In this document: positions 45,201 to 55,289 of the stretch, one piece after another
Layout: every line of letters starts with the position of its first letter
How positions within the stretch are numbered: the first letter of the stretch is position 1
From: Aurelia coerulea
Lineage: Eukaryota > Cnidaria > Scyphozoa > Semaeostomeae > Ulmaridae
Assembly: GCA_039566865.1 (NCBI GenBank)
Contig: CM076947.1
Coordinates: 8,811,501 to 8,875,500, forward strand
Length of the DNA stretch: 64,000 bases
Reading direction: 5' to 3'
Notes under the pieces: generated by a model
What the model was told of the DNA's origin: nothing
What the model saw: the letters and a program-made list of their open reading frames with translations, nothing else
Database searches by the model: none
Translations under genes and position numbers: made by a program

Positions 45201-45724
45201 TTCTTGAAATGAATAAGAATAAGGTTAAAATTAGCCTACAAACGTCATACAAAAAATTTTGGAAGTCACAACTTCAGTACTCCAAAAAGGGGAAATTCCT
45301 ACGTGATATGGACAAAGAATTTAAATGCGAAACATATCTCCTATTACATGATTATAATTTCAGGCAAGAACAAGTTTTTACAGCAAAATTGCGCACAAGT
45401 GACCACGTTCTGCCAGTTGAATCCGGTAGACGAACCACACCAAAGATTAAATTTGAAAATAGATTGTGTAAACTTTGCAGTGCAGGAATTGTTGAAGATG
45501 AAATGCACTTTATCTCAGAATGCCCCCTTTACAACCACTCCAGAAGAGATTTCTTAGAAAAGTGTTACAACTTATTCCCAAATATAAGGCTTCTGAACAT
45601 GAATGACAAGTTTAGATTTCTTTTCTCCATCCCAGAACCGGTTGTCATGAAAGAAATAATTTCGTATTTATATAACCTGTCAAAAATTCGATCGGAAAAG
45701 CTAATTGTTGCACCCCCTTTGTAA
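42278..45724 (+). CDS. ORF2: APE-type endonuclease and reverse transcriptase (1148 aa)
   Basis: The N-terminus is an apurinic-type endonuclease: SYWNIGGL, VSETWG, ASGGIAVL, LIMGDFNAR, STVDYAMIS and ISDHSQIV carry the usual Asn, Glu, Asp-x-Asn and Asp-His residues. The RT follows at about residues 500-800: KASGTDKISNEMIK, PISVTSCL-like PICVTSCLSKLFC, YACFVDFRKAFDSVWH, GVRQGCPLSPTLFNLYIND and LLYADDLILMS (catalytic FADD-type box). A C-terminal Cys/His knuckle (CKLCSAGIVEDEMHFISEC) closes the protein. Length and order fit the CR1/Jockey-like group; I do not assign a clade. No lesion is visible, so the protein may be active. Confidence 0.9.
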   Translation: MSLFSVSYWNIGGLTSSLFGNKLNTLDFIDNANSDINIVSETWGCNPNFDILPGYTMVKIDPNKHDNTSRGRASGGIAVLHKSNLKINILKKHTNYLWFQVFNYHICATYFPPCSSKYFDENLFEDLGNDIANFSGSNAQVLIMGDFNARASTLDDFIQNADSHFTNTGFLSSEITTSRNNCDGEVNSSGHALLDLCKSHNLRIINGRKIGDTFGNLTSFNISGGCSTVDYAMISDHSFNKVDSFIVKPPKAISDHSQIVVWLPAECKPQHSNSSKYKWNKISAKFRWLSNSKAKFTHALQSTEIKKKIDKFISSPYGTSDRDMEYANNDFTDILISTAKLCLPQTSRKRAKKASKSSKKWFDKECTHKKDLLDKALLNKQKNPHCNVAKNKVNSYTKTFRNLCKYKKKQFWADKIDQLNKTENSDFWDLWREFDENHRQGSAINIQDGSVWENFYSNLFNDNTTKDITYPPVATHTTRRNFPNQMLNEKFSQKELQRVVKKLKNGKASGTDKISNEMIKTSFPYMQQAYLKLFNMILSAQCIPSIWCKSIITPIHKAGSKNDPENFRPICVTSCLSKLFCLILNERLTLFINKYEIMNLNQIGFKEKCRTADHLFTLKTLINKHVHNTRNGKIYACFVDFRKAFDSVWHKGLFLKLENLNISGNFLEIIKDIYSKTTCSVKVNDKMTQFFSYSKGVRQGCPLSPTLFNLYINDLINEVEEINPSPLHLHHDTNVSCLLYADDLILMSRTQQGLQKMLDRLTDFCATWNLSVNTKKTKCITFQKKSRLNRKDSFYVNKNKIDNVTQYSYLGMAINAAGSFHIAIETLSGKARRAIYALNGRYQIKRLPIKAALKLFDSVISPILLYCCEVRGAFHYTDYDRWDNNIIEKIHLSFCKHLLGVNRSTTNILVRGELGRFPLKNTIDSRCISFLRHIEQSPQNSLVHLSLLANKDLPSYLNFKTHIDNIKIFTNTPNILEMNKNKVKISLQTSYKKFWKSQLQYSKKGKFLRDMDKEFKCETYLLLHDYNFRQEQVFTAKLRTSDHVLPVESGRRTTPKIKFENRLCKLCSAGIVEDEMHFISECPLYNHSRRDFLEKCYNLFPNIRLLNMNDKFRFLFSIPEPVVMKEIISYLYNLSKIRSEKLIVAPPL

Positions 45725-46359
45725 ATTAGTTACCTTTAACAGTATTTGATTTGTTTCTATTATGCTCGTTTTGTTTTGTTACTCTTCTTAAACTTTGTTA
45801 GTAGGTTTTTACCTTTATATACATGTATGTTTAGAAGATTTATAAAAAAAAAAAAAAACAACAAATATACGAACCAACAACAACCACCATCATATGAAGC
45901 ACAACACCCATATTATCAACATCCTGCACCTGCACCACCAACACCATCCACATTACTGCTCCAATGTGCACCATATTTTCAACCATCCACTCCTCGCCAT
46001 ACACCACTACCATCCCATATCATTCAAGGGCCAGCACAACCATCCCCATTATTGCCTGCACCACCATCCCCCTTTACATTGCCTGCATATCCATCTCCAA
46101 CATACATTCCCTCTCCAGCAGCATATCCACCTACCAACATACCAACCACACAGCTCCCACAAAACAATCTCCATATCCAAATCCCATCATACTCATACAT
46201 GCAACAACATTTTCGAAGCACCCCCATGGAAAGATCTTCCCATGCAACTCTTGCAGCACCACCACCACCAGATACCTTCGTAAACACTGCCTCCTTCCAA
46301 AAGTTTCTAGACCAAGAAGGACACAAACATCACTACATTCAGACAGCCATGGCTTAACT

Positions 46360-46900
46360 TGCTGCTCTGAATGAATTGTACCTTCTTCATTGCGACATGC
46401 CTTACCTGTCACCACCCTAGATGTTGATCATCTACAAGCAACAGTCCATGATGCATTGGAAGGCCAACAGCTACCGGCATTTTCTTATTTTATATCAATG
46501 CTGGAGAGCAGAGAGGCATCCCTTCTCAATAATTCTTCTCGCGAAGCTGAATGGAAGAAATTATTTTTGTTGACTGGGAAACCAGGCAGGTATGTCTATT
46601 TCATTATTTTCTCACATCATTGCCACCGTCACCAAACTCGTAAGGAGACATATGATCATCATATGTGGCGATTTTGCACAGCAACAGCCGATATCTACTA
46701 TTAACAATGAAACACAACAAGTTGAAAACATCCGCACATCGCCACACATAATGAAACCTGTCAACACCACAACCTTGACACAACAATTCTGTGCCCAAGA
46801 CTTTACCCAAGGTGCTATGTGAAGATTTGATAGTTTCTGAAGATATATATGAAAAACTATCACAATTTCCAGATCCATAAATTTTAACCATGACAAAATT
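46360..46900 (+). pseudogene. PIF1-like helicase remnant, copy A
   Basis: Broken frames read LAALNELYLLHCDMPYL, then DVDHLQATVHDALEGQQ and LFLLTGKPG (start of Walker A). An internal deletion jumps to LFSHIIATVTKLVRRHMIII, then GDFAQQQPIS and TTLTQQFCAQDF. A second deletion leads to VLCEDLIVSEDIYEKLSQF. Comparison with copies B and C shows that the Walker A end, Walker B and a segment after FCAQD are missing. It directly follows the Pro/Gln-rich ORF and is the only copy that keeps that N-terminal part. Confidence 0.65.
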
Positions 46901-47009
46901 AAGTATTGCAACCAAGATACTTTTACGCGTTGTAAAAATGTGTTATGAGCTAAAAATAACTGCTCTTCAAATCATGTTCCTTATAAAATGGACCATCTTT
47001 TGTCGTATA

Positions 47010-48609
47010 AGATGGTGCAAGCTTGATAGCAAAACCATTAAGTTACGTCATAAACATGTCACTGAGTGAAGGGGTAATACCGACAGAATGGAAAGCTGCT
47101 AAAGTTACACCATGACATAAATCCGGTTCAAGTGCTGAAATTGAGAACTATAGACCGATCTCTGTTCTCCCTACACTTTCGAAAATTCTTGAGCGTATTG
47201 TTCACAGGCAGCTGTTAACTTATCTTGAAAGAAATCGCTTGCTCGTCAAATATCAATTTGGTTTTCGATAAAAAATGTCAACAGAATTAGCAGTAACATT
47301 CTTAACTGACTACAATAGAAAGCAAGCGGACAGTGGCAATTTGACAGGAGCTCTTTACATCTATCTGTCTAAAGCCTTTGATACCATAAGTCATTCTGTG
47401 CTTTTGAATAAACTCCCAAGTTATGGTATAACTGACGGAGAACTAGGCTGGTTTACGGATTACCTCTTTCTACGAAAGCAGTCTGTCGAAATAAATGGGG
47501 CGATTTCAAATGCTTACCCAGTTTATACAGGAGTTCCCCAAGGCTCAATATTGGGTCCCTTACTGTTCCTTCTTCATATGAACGATATAGGTGGATGCCT
47601 AAAGCATTCCTCAATCATCACCTACGCAGATGACACTGTTCTCTTCACCTCGTCTAAGTGTGTACATGATATAGAAAGAGGATTGAACGAAGACATTAAC
47701 AGTGTTCACAGATGGCTAAATGAAAATGAACTGATTTTAAATCTAAAAAAGGCAAAACGGAAGCAATGTTGTTTGGGACTGGAAAGAGGTTGAGTTTGCT
47801 TAATGGGAAACAGCTTGAAATTCGTGTAGATGGAAAGCTTATCAATTCAACGACAAGTTATAAATATCTTGGAGTGCATTTAGATCCTACTTTGACACTT
47901 GCCACGCACTTTGATAAAACCTGCAAAAGGGCTGGAAGTAGAGTGAACATGACGAGAAAAATAAGAAATAGTCTGACATCGGACGCAGCTGAAGCATTAT
48001 ACAGAACGATGGTATTACCAATTTTTTACATATTGCGGTACTTTATCATTTGGATTACCTGATTCTAGACTGAAAAAGATCCAAAGCATCGAGAAAAGGG
48101 GAAAGAACATAATTGCATCAACTCAACACTAGGAAAGAATATGGAAATTCGAATTCCATCAGTATCAAGCCTGATCAAAAGAAGAGCGTGTTCAATAGTA
48201 TTTGATTGTCTAAACAATAACATTTGTGAGCTGTTTCAGAATTACTTTGAGAAAACGGATCACAAGTATGCAACACGAAACAATCAGAAGTTAGTCAAAT
48301 TACCGAAAGTGAAGCTTGAGACTGGACGCAAGGGTTTTTATTTTCTTGCTGCTAAAACATTTAATGCACTACCCCCCCCCCCAACTTAGGAGCGTAAAAT
48401 ATAGAACTGTTTTCAGGAAAGCACTGGAAGAACATTGTAAAAAGACATATAAACCATGTTTTTAATCATCTCAATGACTGTAAATTTGAAATTTTGTAAG
48501 ATTTTATTTTTGATTTAACTTTAGGAACAGGACTCTAATGATAACAGTGATGTTTGCACTGATAGATTATCCTGTATAAAAATTCGATTTATTATTATTA
48601 TTATTATTA
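47010..48609 (+). pseudogene. 5'-truncated CR1/L2-like non-LTR element ending in (TTA)n
   Basis: The RT is recognisable from EGVIPTEWKAAKVTP and ENYRPISVLPTLSKILERIV through LSKAFDTISHSVLLNKL, GVPQGSILGPLLF and ITYADDTVLFTSS to a C-terminal SYKYLGVHLDP. Stops at about 47113 and 47270 and frame breaks at 47780 and 48050 inactivate it. The 3' end is a run of ATT/TTA triplets at 48589-48609, a typical tail for this group. The minus fragment at 17160-17908 is a close relative. Confidence 0.82.
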
Positions 48610-48666
48610 ATGAGAGGAAAGTTTGACGTTTGTAAGTATAATAAAATAAGAAAGACAATCAGCAAC

Positions 48667-50545
48667 TTGTTGTAAGAAATGATAATAAGATGAACGAAAA
48701 GAAATAAGGGGTATTACCAACCTGTTGTTTCTCCAGGTCTGTTCTCGTAGCCTCGTTGCGGTGTCAATGGTGTTATTTAAGTCTGAAGTGGGAGGTTAAT
48801 GGCAAAGCATCACTTACAGAAGGGGTCTTCATTTTTCTTGGCTTATTTGTTAAATTTGGTTGTGACAAGGATATCTTTGATATTTTTGTGTCTTTTCAAA
48901 GCAAGGAACGGTTCATTAGGCCAAATGGCTGATAGGGTGGGGTCTTCACGAATATAGTGCCAGTGCTCTTTGATAATTTTACCGATTTGGGAAGTAGTTG
49001 GGTCGTATGGTATGATGAATGGAAGGGACTTGGGGAGGGCATTTTCTGGGAGGTTATTAGAGAGAACGTGTTTTTGAGTCATTGTTGTAACCTTATTAAA
49101 TTGTGTATAAATTTGAGTTTTGTTGTATCCTCTTTTAAGTAGGTCTGTACCGAGGTCCGTTAAGCATGATTTCAGTTTTACATCATCTGTAATGACTCGT
49201 CTGCACCTAAGGGCTTGGCTGTAAATGATACCTCTTTTTGTGGAGGCAGGATGGAATGACGTTTCATGTAATAGCCCACAGTTATCTGTTGGTTTAATGT
49301 AAAGTGAGCTTTTCAATTCTTTGTTCTCGTTTATGTGTATTTTTGTGTCTAGGAAAGGAATGTTTGTTCTGGAATACGACATTTCGAATTTGATGGTCGC
49401 GTGAATGGAGTTGATGAACTGATGGAAATCTCTTAAGGAATTTTCTCCATGGCCCCAAATCATGAAAATGTCGTCGATAAATCTTAACCACAATGTTGGT
49501 TGTTCTCTGTGGGTTGTGACGTCAAGGATAGATTTTTCGATCTCTCCCATGAAAATGTTAGCATAGCTAGGGGCGAAAGGACTCCCCATACTAGTACCAT
49601 GTGTTTGGAGATAGTATTCATTGTTGAATGTGAAGTAGTTCTGTTTTAGGATGAATTCGAACATTTGTTTCAAGTCCTCTGCGGAGAGAGGCAGGTTTTC
49701 ACCATAGAAGTTGATAAGTTGATTCAAATTGTATCGGATGCCCTCGTTGTGAGGGATGTTTGTGTATAGTGATTTTACATCGAAGGTAACTAGTATTGGG
49801 TTGTCTGGGATGTTGGGGTTTGAAAGGAGTATTGTTTGGAGGAAGTGTGTTGTATCTTTTATATAAGATGGGAGAGATTCTACTATTGGCTTAAGGTAAA
49901 AGTCTAAATATTGCGAGAGGCCTTCCGTGGGGGAGTTGCAGCCAGAAAAGATTGGTCGGTCGGGGGGGATTTCACTTTTGTGTATCTTCTGTAAGAGGTA
50001 AAATACTGGTGTGCGTACGTTGTTGCTTAAGTGTAGGAAGTCTGCCGTATTATTATCAAGTTTGCCATGCTTCTTAAGGCTGCAGATAAAGGACTCAATT
50101 TGGATGGCTAGTTCTGTGGTGGGATCGTTGTATATTTTGAGATAATAGTTTTGATCGTTTAGTTGCTTGTATGCCTTTGCGAGGTAGAGGTCACGGGGCC
50201 ACAAAACGATTTTGTTACTTCCCAAATCGGTAAAATTATCAAAGAGCACTGGCACTAAATTCGTGAAGACCCCACCCTATCAGCCATTTGGCCTAATGAA
50301 CCGTTCCTTGCTTTGAAAAGACACAAAAATATCAAAGATATCCTTGTCACAACCAAATTTAACAAATAAGCCAAGAAAAATGAAGACCCCTTCTGTAAGT
50401 GATGCTTCGCCATTAACCTCCCACTTCAGACTTAAATAACACCATTGACACCGCAACGAGGTTACAAGAACAGAACTGGAGAAACAACAGGTTGGTAATA
50501 CCCCTTATTTCTTTTCGTTCATCTTATTATCATTTCTTACAACAA
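48667..50545 (-). mobile_element. Penelope-like element with inverted terminal arms (1879 bp)
   Basis: Arms 48667-48995 and 50216-50545 are inverted copies of about 329 bp, containing the end of the coding region plus 3' untranslated sequence (TTGTTGTAAGAAATG...; CATTTCTTACAACAA). The inner 1.2 kb codes for the RT on minus. So the element's 5' end is joined to an inverted copy of its own 3' end. Penelope-like elements are known for tandem and inverted partial copies of this sort. No matching target duplication is evident. Confidence 0.8.
48843..50217 (-). CDS. Penelope-like reverse transcriptase, no GIY-YIG domain
   Basis: On minus it reads NKIVLWPRDLYLAKAYKQL, FYLLQKIHKSEIPPDRPIFS, LVTFDVKSLYTNIPHNEG, HGTSMGSPFAPSYANIFMGE and LWLRFIDDIFMIWGHG, then IPFLDTKIHI. 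These are the RT blocks of Penelope-like elements, with IDD as the catalytic pair. The open frame reaches 50255, but its first residues come from the inverted arm, so the true protein is 5'-truncated. The frame stops at 48843 after ILVTTKFNK. No GIY-YIG endonuclease follows, which points to an endonuclease-lacking type or to a lost domain. Confidence 0.85.
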
Positions 50546-50614
50546 ATGTCAAGTTTGCTGTTACTATACAACAAAAGATGAGGAATTTCATGAGGAAATT
50601 GATGATGAATAGAC

Positions 50615-51476
50615 ATATTTGCTATTCCACCCCCCTCAAGGTTTTATTTGCCGCATTTTTAAACGACATTTGCTATGTCCCCCAGCCTCCCTGACTCTTA
50701 CTAATCATCTGTAAGCCACATTTTGGTGGAAAAATTTTTGAACAATAGGACTCGCGGGTCACGTGACATGCCCATATTTGGAAGGAGGTAGCAATAAAAT
50801 CATTGTTTTCAATGATTTCAATTGAATTATTTGATTGAATAATGAAGTATTATACAGCAAATGAATCAGCAAACAAAGGGCTTCAATTTGATATCGGAAA
50901 TTCTGGAATTTGATGATGTCAGCATTTTTTGATAATGACGTCATTTTGGCCGCCATCTTGGACTAATTAGCAATTTTTTCAAGTTTTTTCGAACTTTCTA
51001 AATGAAAAACACTCTAATGATACATTTATCATAGATAATCATCATTTTACAGGTTGTTTTGGTCTCTTTTTACATAGAATAAATTAATTGCACAAATGAC
51101 GTCATAAGAATCGGCTAATTTCTGCCAAAATATCACTCCAAAATCGTTATTTTCAATAAAATAATATTTTATCACCATTTTCGTTGACAAACTGAACCAA
51201 AAACCGCATAAAGTTCGTGCAAAATCTTCATTAAACTTTAATTCAACTTGGAAGCCTGATTTTCACAGATTTTCAGCTTTGTGACGTCACTGTGATGTCA
51301 CAAGGCGTGGCAGCCACACCCAAATTCCGCTACAAGCTGCAAATTACCTGTTCTATAACTGTGCCAAGTTGTATTGAATTCGGATGCGTCTAAGGCAGTT
51401 TTCAGAGGGGGGGGGTGAAAAGCACCCCCCCCCCCCCCATAAATGGTAGCTCGAAAAAAGCCCATATGGATTAGGG
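50615..51476. mobile_element. Insertion ending GGATTAGGG-TTAA, probable MITE
   Basis: It is present in copy B and absent from copy C, where the sequence runs straight through ATTTTAACAGTGAGG. The right end, poly-C then CCATATGGATTAGGG before TTAA (51477-51480), matches the TTAA-flanked MITE at 11995-12890. The left end is not clear and some flanking sequence was lost. Confidence 0.5.
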
Positions 51477-51607
51477 TTAACAGTGAGGAGATGCATTCAG
51501 TGAAAGAGCAATAAATAAGACGTTGAATAATGAATAGAAATATGCATGAAATAAAATAACAAAACGAATTAAGTACCGAAGATGTATTTAATTGTCATAC
51601 AATTAGT

Positions 51608-51740
51608 TTATTTTTTGGACTTCTTTTTCTTTGTTTTCTTCACTCCATTGTCAGCATCTGATTTTTTTGTCTCTGTAATTGTTGTTGTTGTAGTTTCAGT
51701 TGGTGTTTGTTTATTTGTTTTCTTTTTTTCCTTTGGGGAC
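51608..51740 (-). CDS. Lys-rich C-terminal tail of an unknown gene in the helicase element
   Basis: On minus the frame reads PKEKKKTNKQTPTETTTTT, then KKSDADNGVKKTKKKKSKK and a stop at 51608-51610. It looks like a nuclear-localisation tail. The rest of the gene is missing from the window. The same tail with a nonsense change occurs at 53382-53515, so it is a regular part of the element. Confidence 0.4.
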
Positions 51741-51941
51741 GCAAATAGACCTAAAGTTTAGACCCAGGAGAAACAGCCTCGAACAGCCGGTGAAAGACTG
51801 TAGACCTTAAGTTTAGACCTGGGAGATAGACCCACAAAGAGCCAGCGAGAAAGGTGAAATTGCGGGAAGAAGTAGAACAGCACCTCAACCAAATATTGAC
51901 AGGGAGATAATGTATAAGAGGCAAGTATGTAGACGTAAATT

Positions 51942-53028
51942 CCAGGCACGGGAAAGTCCCACACCATTCTCTATTGCATAAGACATGCGATATACCTTGT
52001 AAGGTAGCTGTTCCTGTTCCAACAGGTACCTTAGCATGTACTTATGCTTCTTTGCTTGACAATGATGCCACCTGCGACACTTTGCATAGTTTCTTTCAAT
52101 ATGCAGAACAGACTGAGAACAGGCATTACAGTTTTGGCATTGCTGCATTTGATGTAATATTGAAGAAGTTTCACCAATTTCTATTTCATTATTTTCTCAC
52201 ATCATTGCCACCATAGGCAAACTCGTAAGGAGACCTATCATCATTATGTTTGGCAAGTTTTCACAGCAGCAGCCCATACCTACTGTTAACAATAAAACAC
52301 AACAAGTTGAAAACATCTGCACATCGCCCCACATAATGAAACATGTCAACACAATGACCTTGTCACAAAAATTCTGTGCCCAAGACGCAACCTTTGTCGC
52401 CTTCCTTGATTATATAAGGACCAACAAGCCAACAGAACGCCAACTATTGGAAATTACATCTGGCAGGGTGCTCTGTGAAGATTTGATAGTTTCTGAAGAT
52501 ATATATGAGAAACTATCGCAATTTCCAGAGCACCAAATTTTAACAATGACAAAGGCAGCTGCCCATTTCATCAATCATGTCATCATCGAGGAAACATTTA
52601 ACGAGACACGTTTAAGTTCAGTGATCCTTGATGATGGCACTGAATATCCAATCTACAAGCACATGCGTCTTATGTTAACAAGGAACTGCAATAAAGACCT
52701 TGGCTTTGTCATTGGGCAGCTTGTCTCTGTTATAACAACGGAAGGTAATACAGTGGTAGTGAAAACATTGCAGGATAAAGTATTTTGTGTCTACCCCATT
52801 ACAGACCCAACCAACCACATGCAAAAGTTTCCCTGCCTCCCAGGGTATGCAACTACTATTGCCAAGATGCAGAGACAGACTTTATCCAAAGTTAGTTTGT
52901 GGGTTGACACAAATACTTTAACTGCGGGCACGGCATATGTTGCTTTGTCAAGAATTCGAAAACAACAAGACATGTTATTCCTTACACCAATACATAAATA
53001 CCATTTCATTCACAACAACATTGCTTAA
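51942..53028 (+). pseudogene. PIF1-like helicase, copy B (C-terminal two thirds)
   Basis: A superfamily 1 helicase of the PIF1 type. Walker A is PGTGKSHT at 51942. After a frameshift near 52005 come VPTGTLACTYAS and TLHSFFQYAE. A 4-base deletion relative to copy C destroys the Walker B box (IDEVSQ) near 52155. From about 52170 the frame is open to the stop at 53028: PIIIMFGKFSQQQPIP (motif III, with Asp changed to Lys compared with copy A), QILTMTKAAAHFINHV, and TAGTAYVALSRIRKQQDML (motif VI). PIF1 helicases unwind DNA 5' to 3'; here the gene belongs to an element I cannot name. Confidence 0.75.
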
Positions 53029-53381
53029 AATTGTTGACATCATTATATATTCATTCACATGAAGTATGTAGGCCTGAAGTTTACACCCGCAAGGTAGACC
53101 CTCAAACAGGCATGCTTTTTATGTGAAAATGGAAAATTGCGATCAAGATATGTCAAGTTTGCATTTACTATACAGCAAAAGATGTTTCATTTCATGAGGA
53201 AATTCATGATGAATAGACATATTTGGAATTGGTCTGTATTTTAACAGTGAGGAGCTGCATTCAGCGAAAGAGCAATAAATAAGACATTGAATAATGAATA
53301 GAAAGATGCATGAAATAAAATTGAATAAAATAACAAAACGTATTAACTACTGAAGATGTCTTTAATTGTCATACAATGAGT

Positions 53382-53515
53382 TTATTTTTTGGACTTCTTT
53401 TTCTTTGTTTTCTTCACTCCATTGTCAGCATCTGATTTTTAAGTCTCTGTTGTTGTTGCTGTTGTAATTTCAGTTGGTTTTTGTTTATTGGTTTTCTTTT
53501 TTTCCTTTGGGGGCG
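53382..53515 (-). pseudogene. Second copy of the Lys-rich tail
   Basis: Same as 51608-51740 but with an in-frame TAA on minus (in TCTGATTTTTAAGTCTC, plus strand). Confidence 0.4.
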
Positions 53516-53702
53516 CAAATAGACCTAAAGTTTAGACCCAGGAGATAGAGCCTAGAACAGCCGGTGAAAGAGTGTAGACCTTAAGTTTAGACCTGGGAGA
53601 TAGACCCTCGTACAGCTGGCGAGAAAGGTGAAATTGGGGGGAAGAAGTAGTACAGCACGTCAACCAAATATTGACAGGGAGAGAATGTATAAGAGGCAAG
53701 TA

Positions 53703-53992
53703 TGTAGACGCAAATTTCCAGGCATGGGAAAGTCCCACACCATTCTCCATTGCATAAGACATGCGCTATATCTTGTAAGGTAGCTGTTGCTGTTCCAACA
53801 GGTACCTTAGCATGTACTTATGCTTCTTTTCTCGACAATGATGTCAGCTGCGACACTTTGCATAGTTTCTTTCAATATGCAGAACAGACTGAGAACAGGC
53901 ATTACAGATTTGGCATTGCTGCATTTGATGTTATATTTATTGATGAAGTTTCACAAATTTCTATTTCATTATTTTCTCACATCATTGCCACC
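53703..53992 (+). pseudogene. PIF1-like helicase, copy C, truncated
   Basis: It carries the Walker A region (with PGMGKS in place of PGTGKS), VPTGTLACTYASFLDNDVSC, and an intact Walker B in FIDEVSQISISLFSHIIAT. It stops dead at 53992 where a MITE starts, and the helicase does not resume on the far side. Confidence 0.7.
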
Positions 53993-54646
53993 AACTAACC
54001 AACTAACCTGGGTTCGCCCCAGGTTAGAACTAACCCAGGTTTGACCCAGTTTTGTTTACACTGACATTTGCACACATGACAGTGTAAACACGAACCTGGG
54101 GTGAACCTGGGGCAAACCTGGGTTTGTTAATACGCACGCCTGCGCATAGTGGATGTTACGTTCCAGAAGCAAGATGGTGAAAGGAAATCAGCTTTGGGGA
54201 ATCCATTTGGCAAAGCAAATCTGTCTCTATAAATTAATCGCTTTTTCCGTGTATCAAATTTTGAAAGTTATTTCACTGAGGAGGAGAAAGCGCCAGGAAA
54301 GATGTTGGTTTTACTTTGGCTTTTGCTCATGGTAAAAAAGAAATCTTCAATGGTCTCCAACTCGCATCAACAAAACACGAGAATTTACAGCAACTGCTTG
54401 TTGGCGCGTAATTCACGAATGCGCATGTGTCCTACACATCCTAACCCAGGTTTGCCCCAGGTTTGCGTTTACACTGCATTTCATGAAAGCTAACCCGGGT
54501 TCGCCCCAGGTTGAACTCACCTCCAAAGGTGGGTTGGTTTAACCCAGGGCGAACGCAGGTTAGCTGCGTTTACACTACAAAAATCTAACCTAGGTTAGCT
54601 CTAACCTGGGGCGAACCCAGGTTAGTTGGTGTAGTGTAAACAGGGC
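53993..54646. mobile_element. MITE-like element rich in AACCTGGGGCGAACC
   Basis: CTAACCTGGGTTCGCCCCAG and its inverse occur at both ends and repeatedly inside. GTTTACACT/AGTGTAAAC words lie near the ends and the right side closes with GTGTAAACAGGGC. The left terminal dozen bases are not matched, so the boundary there is approximate. Confidence 0.6.
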
Positions 54647-55181
54647 TTATGTCATCAATATTGAATTTACAATTTACATTGTTTAACATTGAAACCATGT
54701 TTATAGGTAGGGGTTGGACAAAATGGAAGCCTGGACAATTTTGCAATACATCTAAGATATTTTTTTAAATGCCATCCTCTGCTTTGGCTTAGAACGACCC
54801 TCCCAGTTATTGTCATGCATTTCTTGTGAATATTCTAACTGTCGTCATGGGTCGACCTTTGCTCAAAACATTTAAAATCGGACCAACTTTGATTCAAACT
54901 ATCGTGAACCTTTCGAGCTTTGTCGTGGTTGGTCGGTCCTTGAAAAAGTCGGTCCACAAAGTCGGTCCATCCAATTTTGTTGTGGGCAGACTTTTAAGAA
55001 AATATTTAGACCGTCTGAGAAATTATGGGGGGGGGGGTGGACATCCCCCCACACCCCACCAACACCTCCTAATGTGCGCCCCTCAACATGGCTATGAACA
55101 CTTTATTCCCAAGAGTTAGAAAATGTCCCTGATGACCGCATTTAATAGGTTTTTGCCTGTGCGAAAACCTAAAACGTAGAC
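54647..55181. other. No gene; GGTCGGTCC-rich stretch
   Basis: AAAGTCGGTCC words at 54930-54975 and a G/C run at 55026-55060 suggest a decayed repeat. No coding sequence is supported. Confidence 0.4.
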
Positions 55182-55289
55182 TTGCAAATGGCACGGATAT
55201 GTCCCCGTTGTCTGCGTTTTAGAGCTTGCCAATGTGGATCTATGGTTTTCACTTGGACCAAGTTGGATTTCACAAAGTCTAAAATTTCA

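Larger units (their letters stand above)
41412..45863 (+). mobile_element. Non-LTR retrotransposon with ORF1 and ORF2, 5'-truncated
   Basis: It is bounded by AATATAC at 41405-41411 and 45864-45870 and ends in a 15-base A run (45844-45858). ORF1 (to 42229) and ORF2 (42278-45724) are 48 bases apart. The first ORF1 block expected for an esterase is missing, so the 5' end is truncated, while ORF2 is complete. The short exact duplication and uninterrupted ORF2 suggest a young insertion. Confidence 0.82.
41122..46357 (+). pseudogene. Pro/Gln-rich N-terminal ORF of a helicase-type gene, split by a retrotransposon
   Basis: The ATG at 41122 opens MDLLPLLHIPKSGAATGAND, followed by Pro/Gln/His-rich sequence. 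The frame is cut at 41411 by a non-LTR element flanked by AATATAC. It resumes after 45870 in exactly the same codon phase (HHQYT / YTNQQQPPSYEAQHPYY) and ends at a TAA at 46355. The two parts total 777 bases, 258 residues plus stop. Past the stop, shifted frames continue into helicase sequence (46360-46900), so this was probably the low-complexity N-terminus of a longer PIF1-like protein. Function of the N-terminal part is unknown. Confidence 0.6.
50546..53148. mobile_element. Partial copy B of the helicase-carrying element, tandem with copy C
   Basis: Bases 50546-50614 plus 51477-52210 match 53149-53990 closely, so two copies stand in tandem. Between 50615 and 51476 copy B has an insertion that copy C lacks. 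Each copy contains, in order, a Lys-rich C-terminal coding tail on minus, degenerate TAGACCTAAAGTTTAGACC repeats, and the helicase from its Walker A box on. Ends of the element are not identifiable. Confidence 0.6.

Noticed and set aside
45894..46374. His-rich and Thr-rich alternative frames over the Pro/Gln-rich ORF
   Set aside because: Overlapping frames in low-complexity sequence. Only the frame in phase with 41122-41411 is continuous across the retrotransposon.
48957..49142. Plus-strand frame starting MPVLFDNFTDLGS
   Set aside because: It is the antisense of the Penelope-like C-terminus; the same words start the minus frame only because of the inverted arm.
50380..50545. Hammerhead ribozyme in the Penelope-like arm
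   Set aside because: I looked for CTGATGA followed by GAAA in both arms and saw no matching core; a structure search would be decisive.
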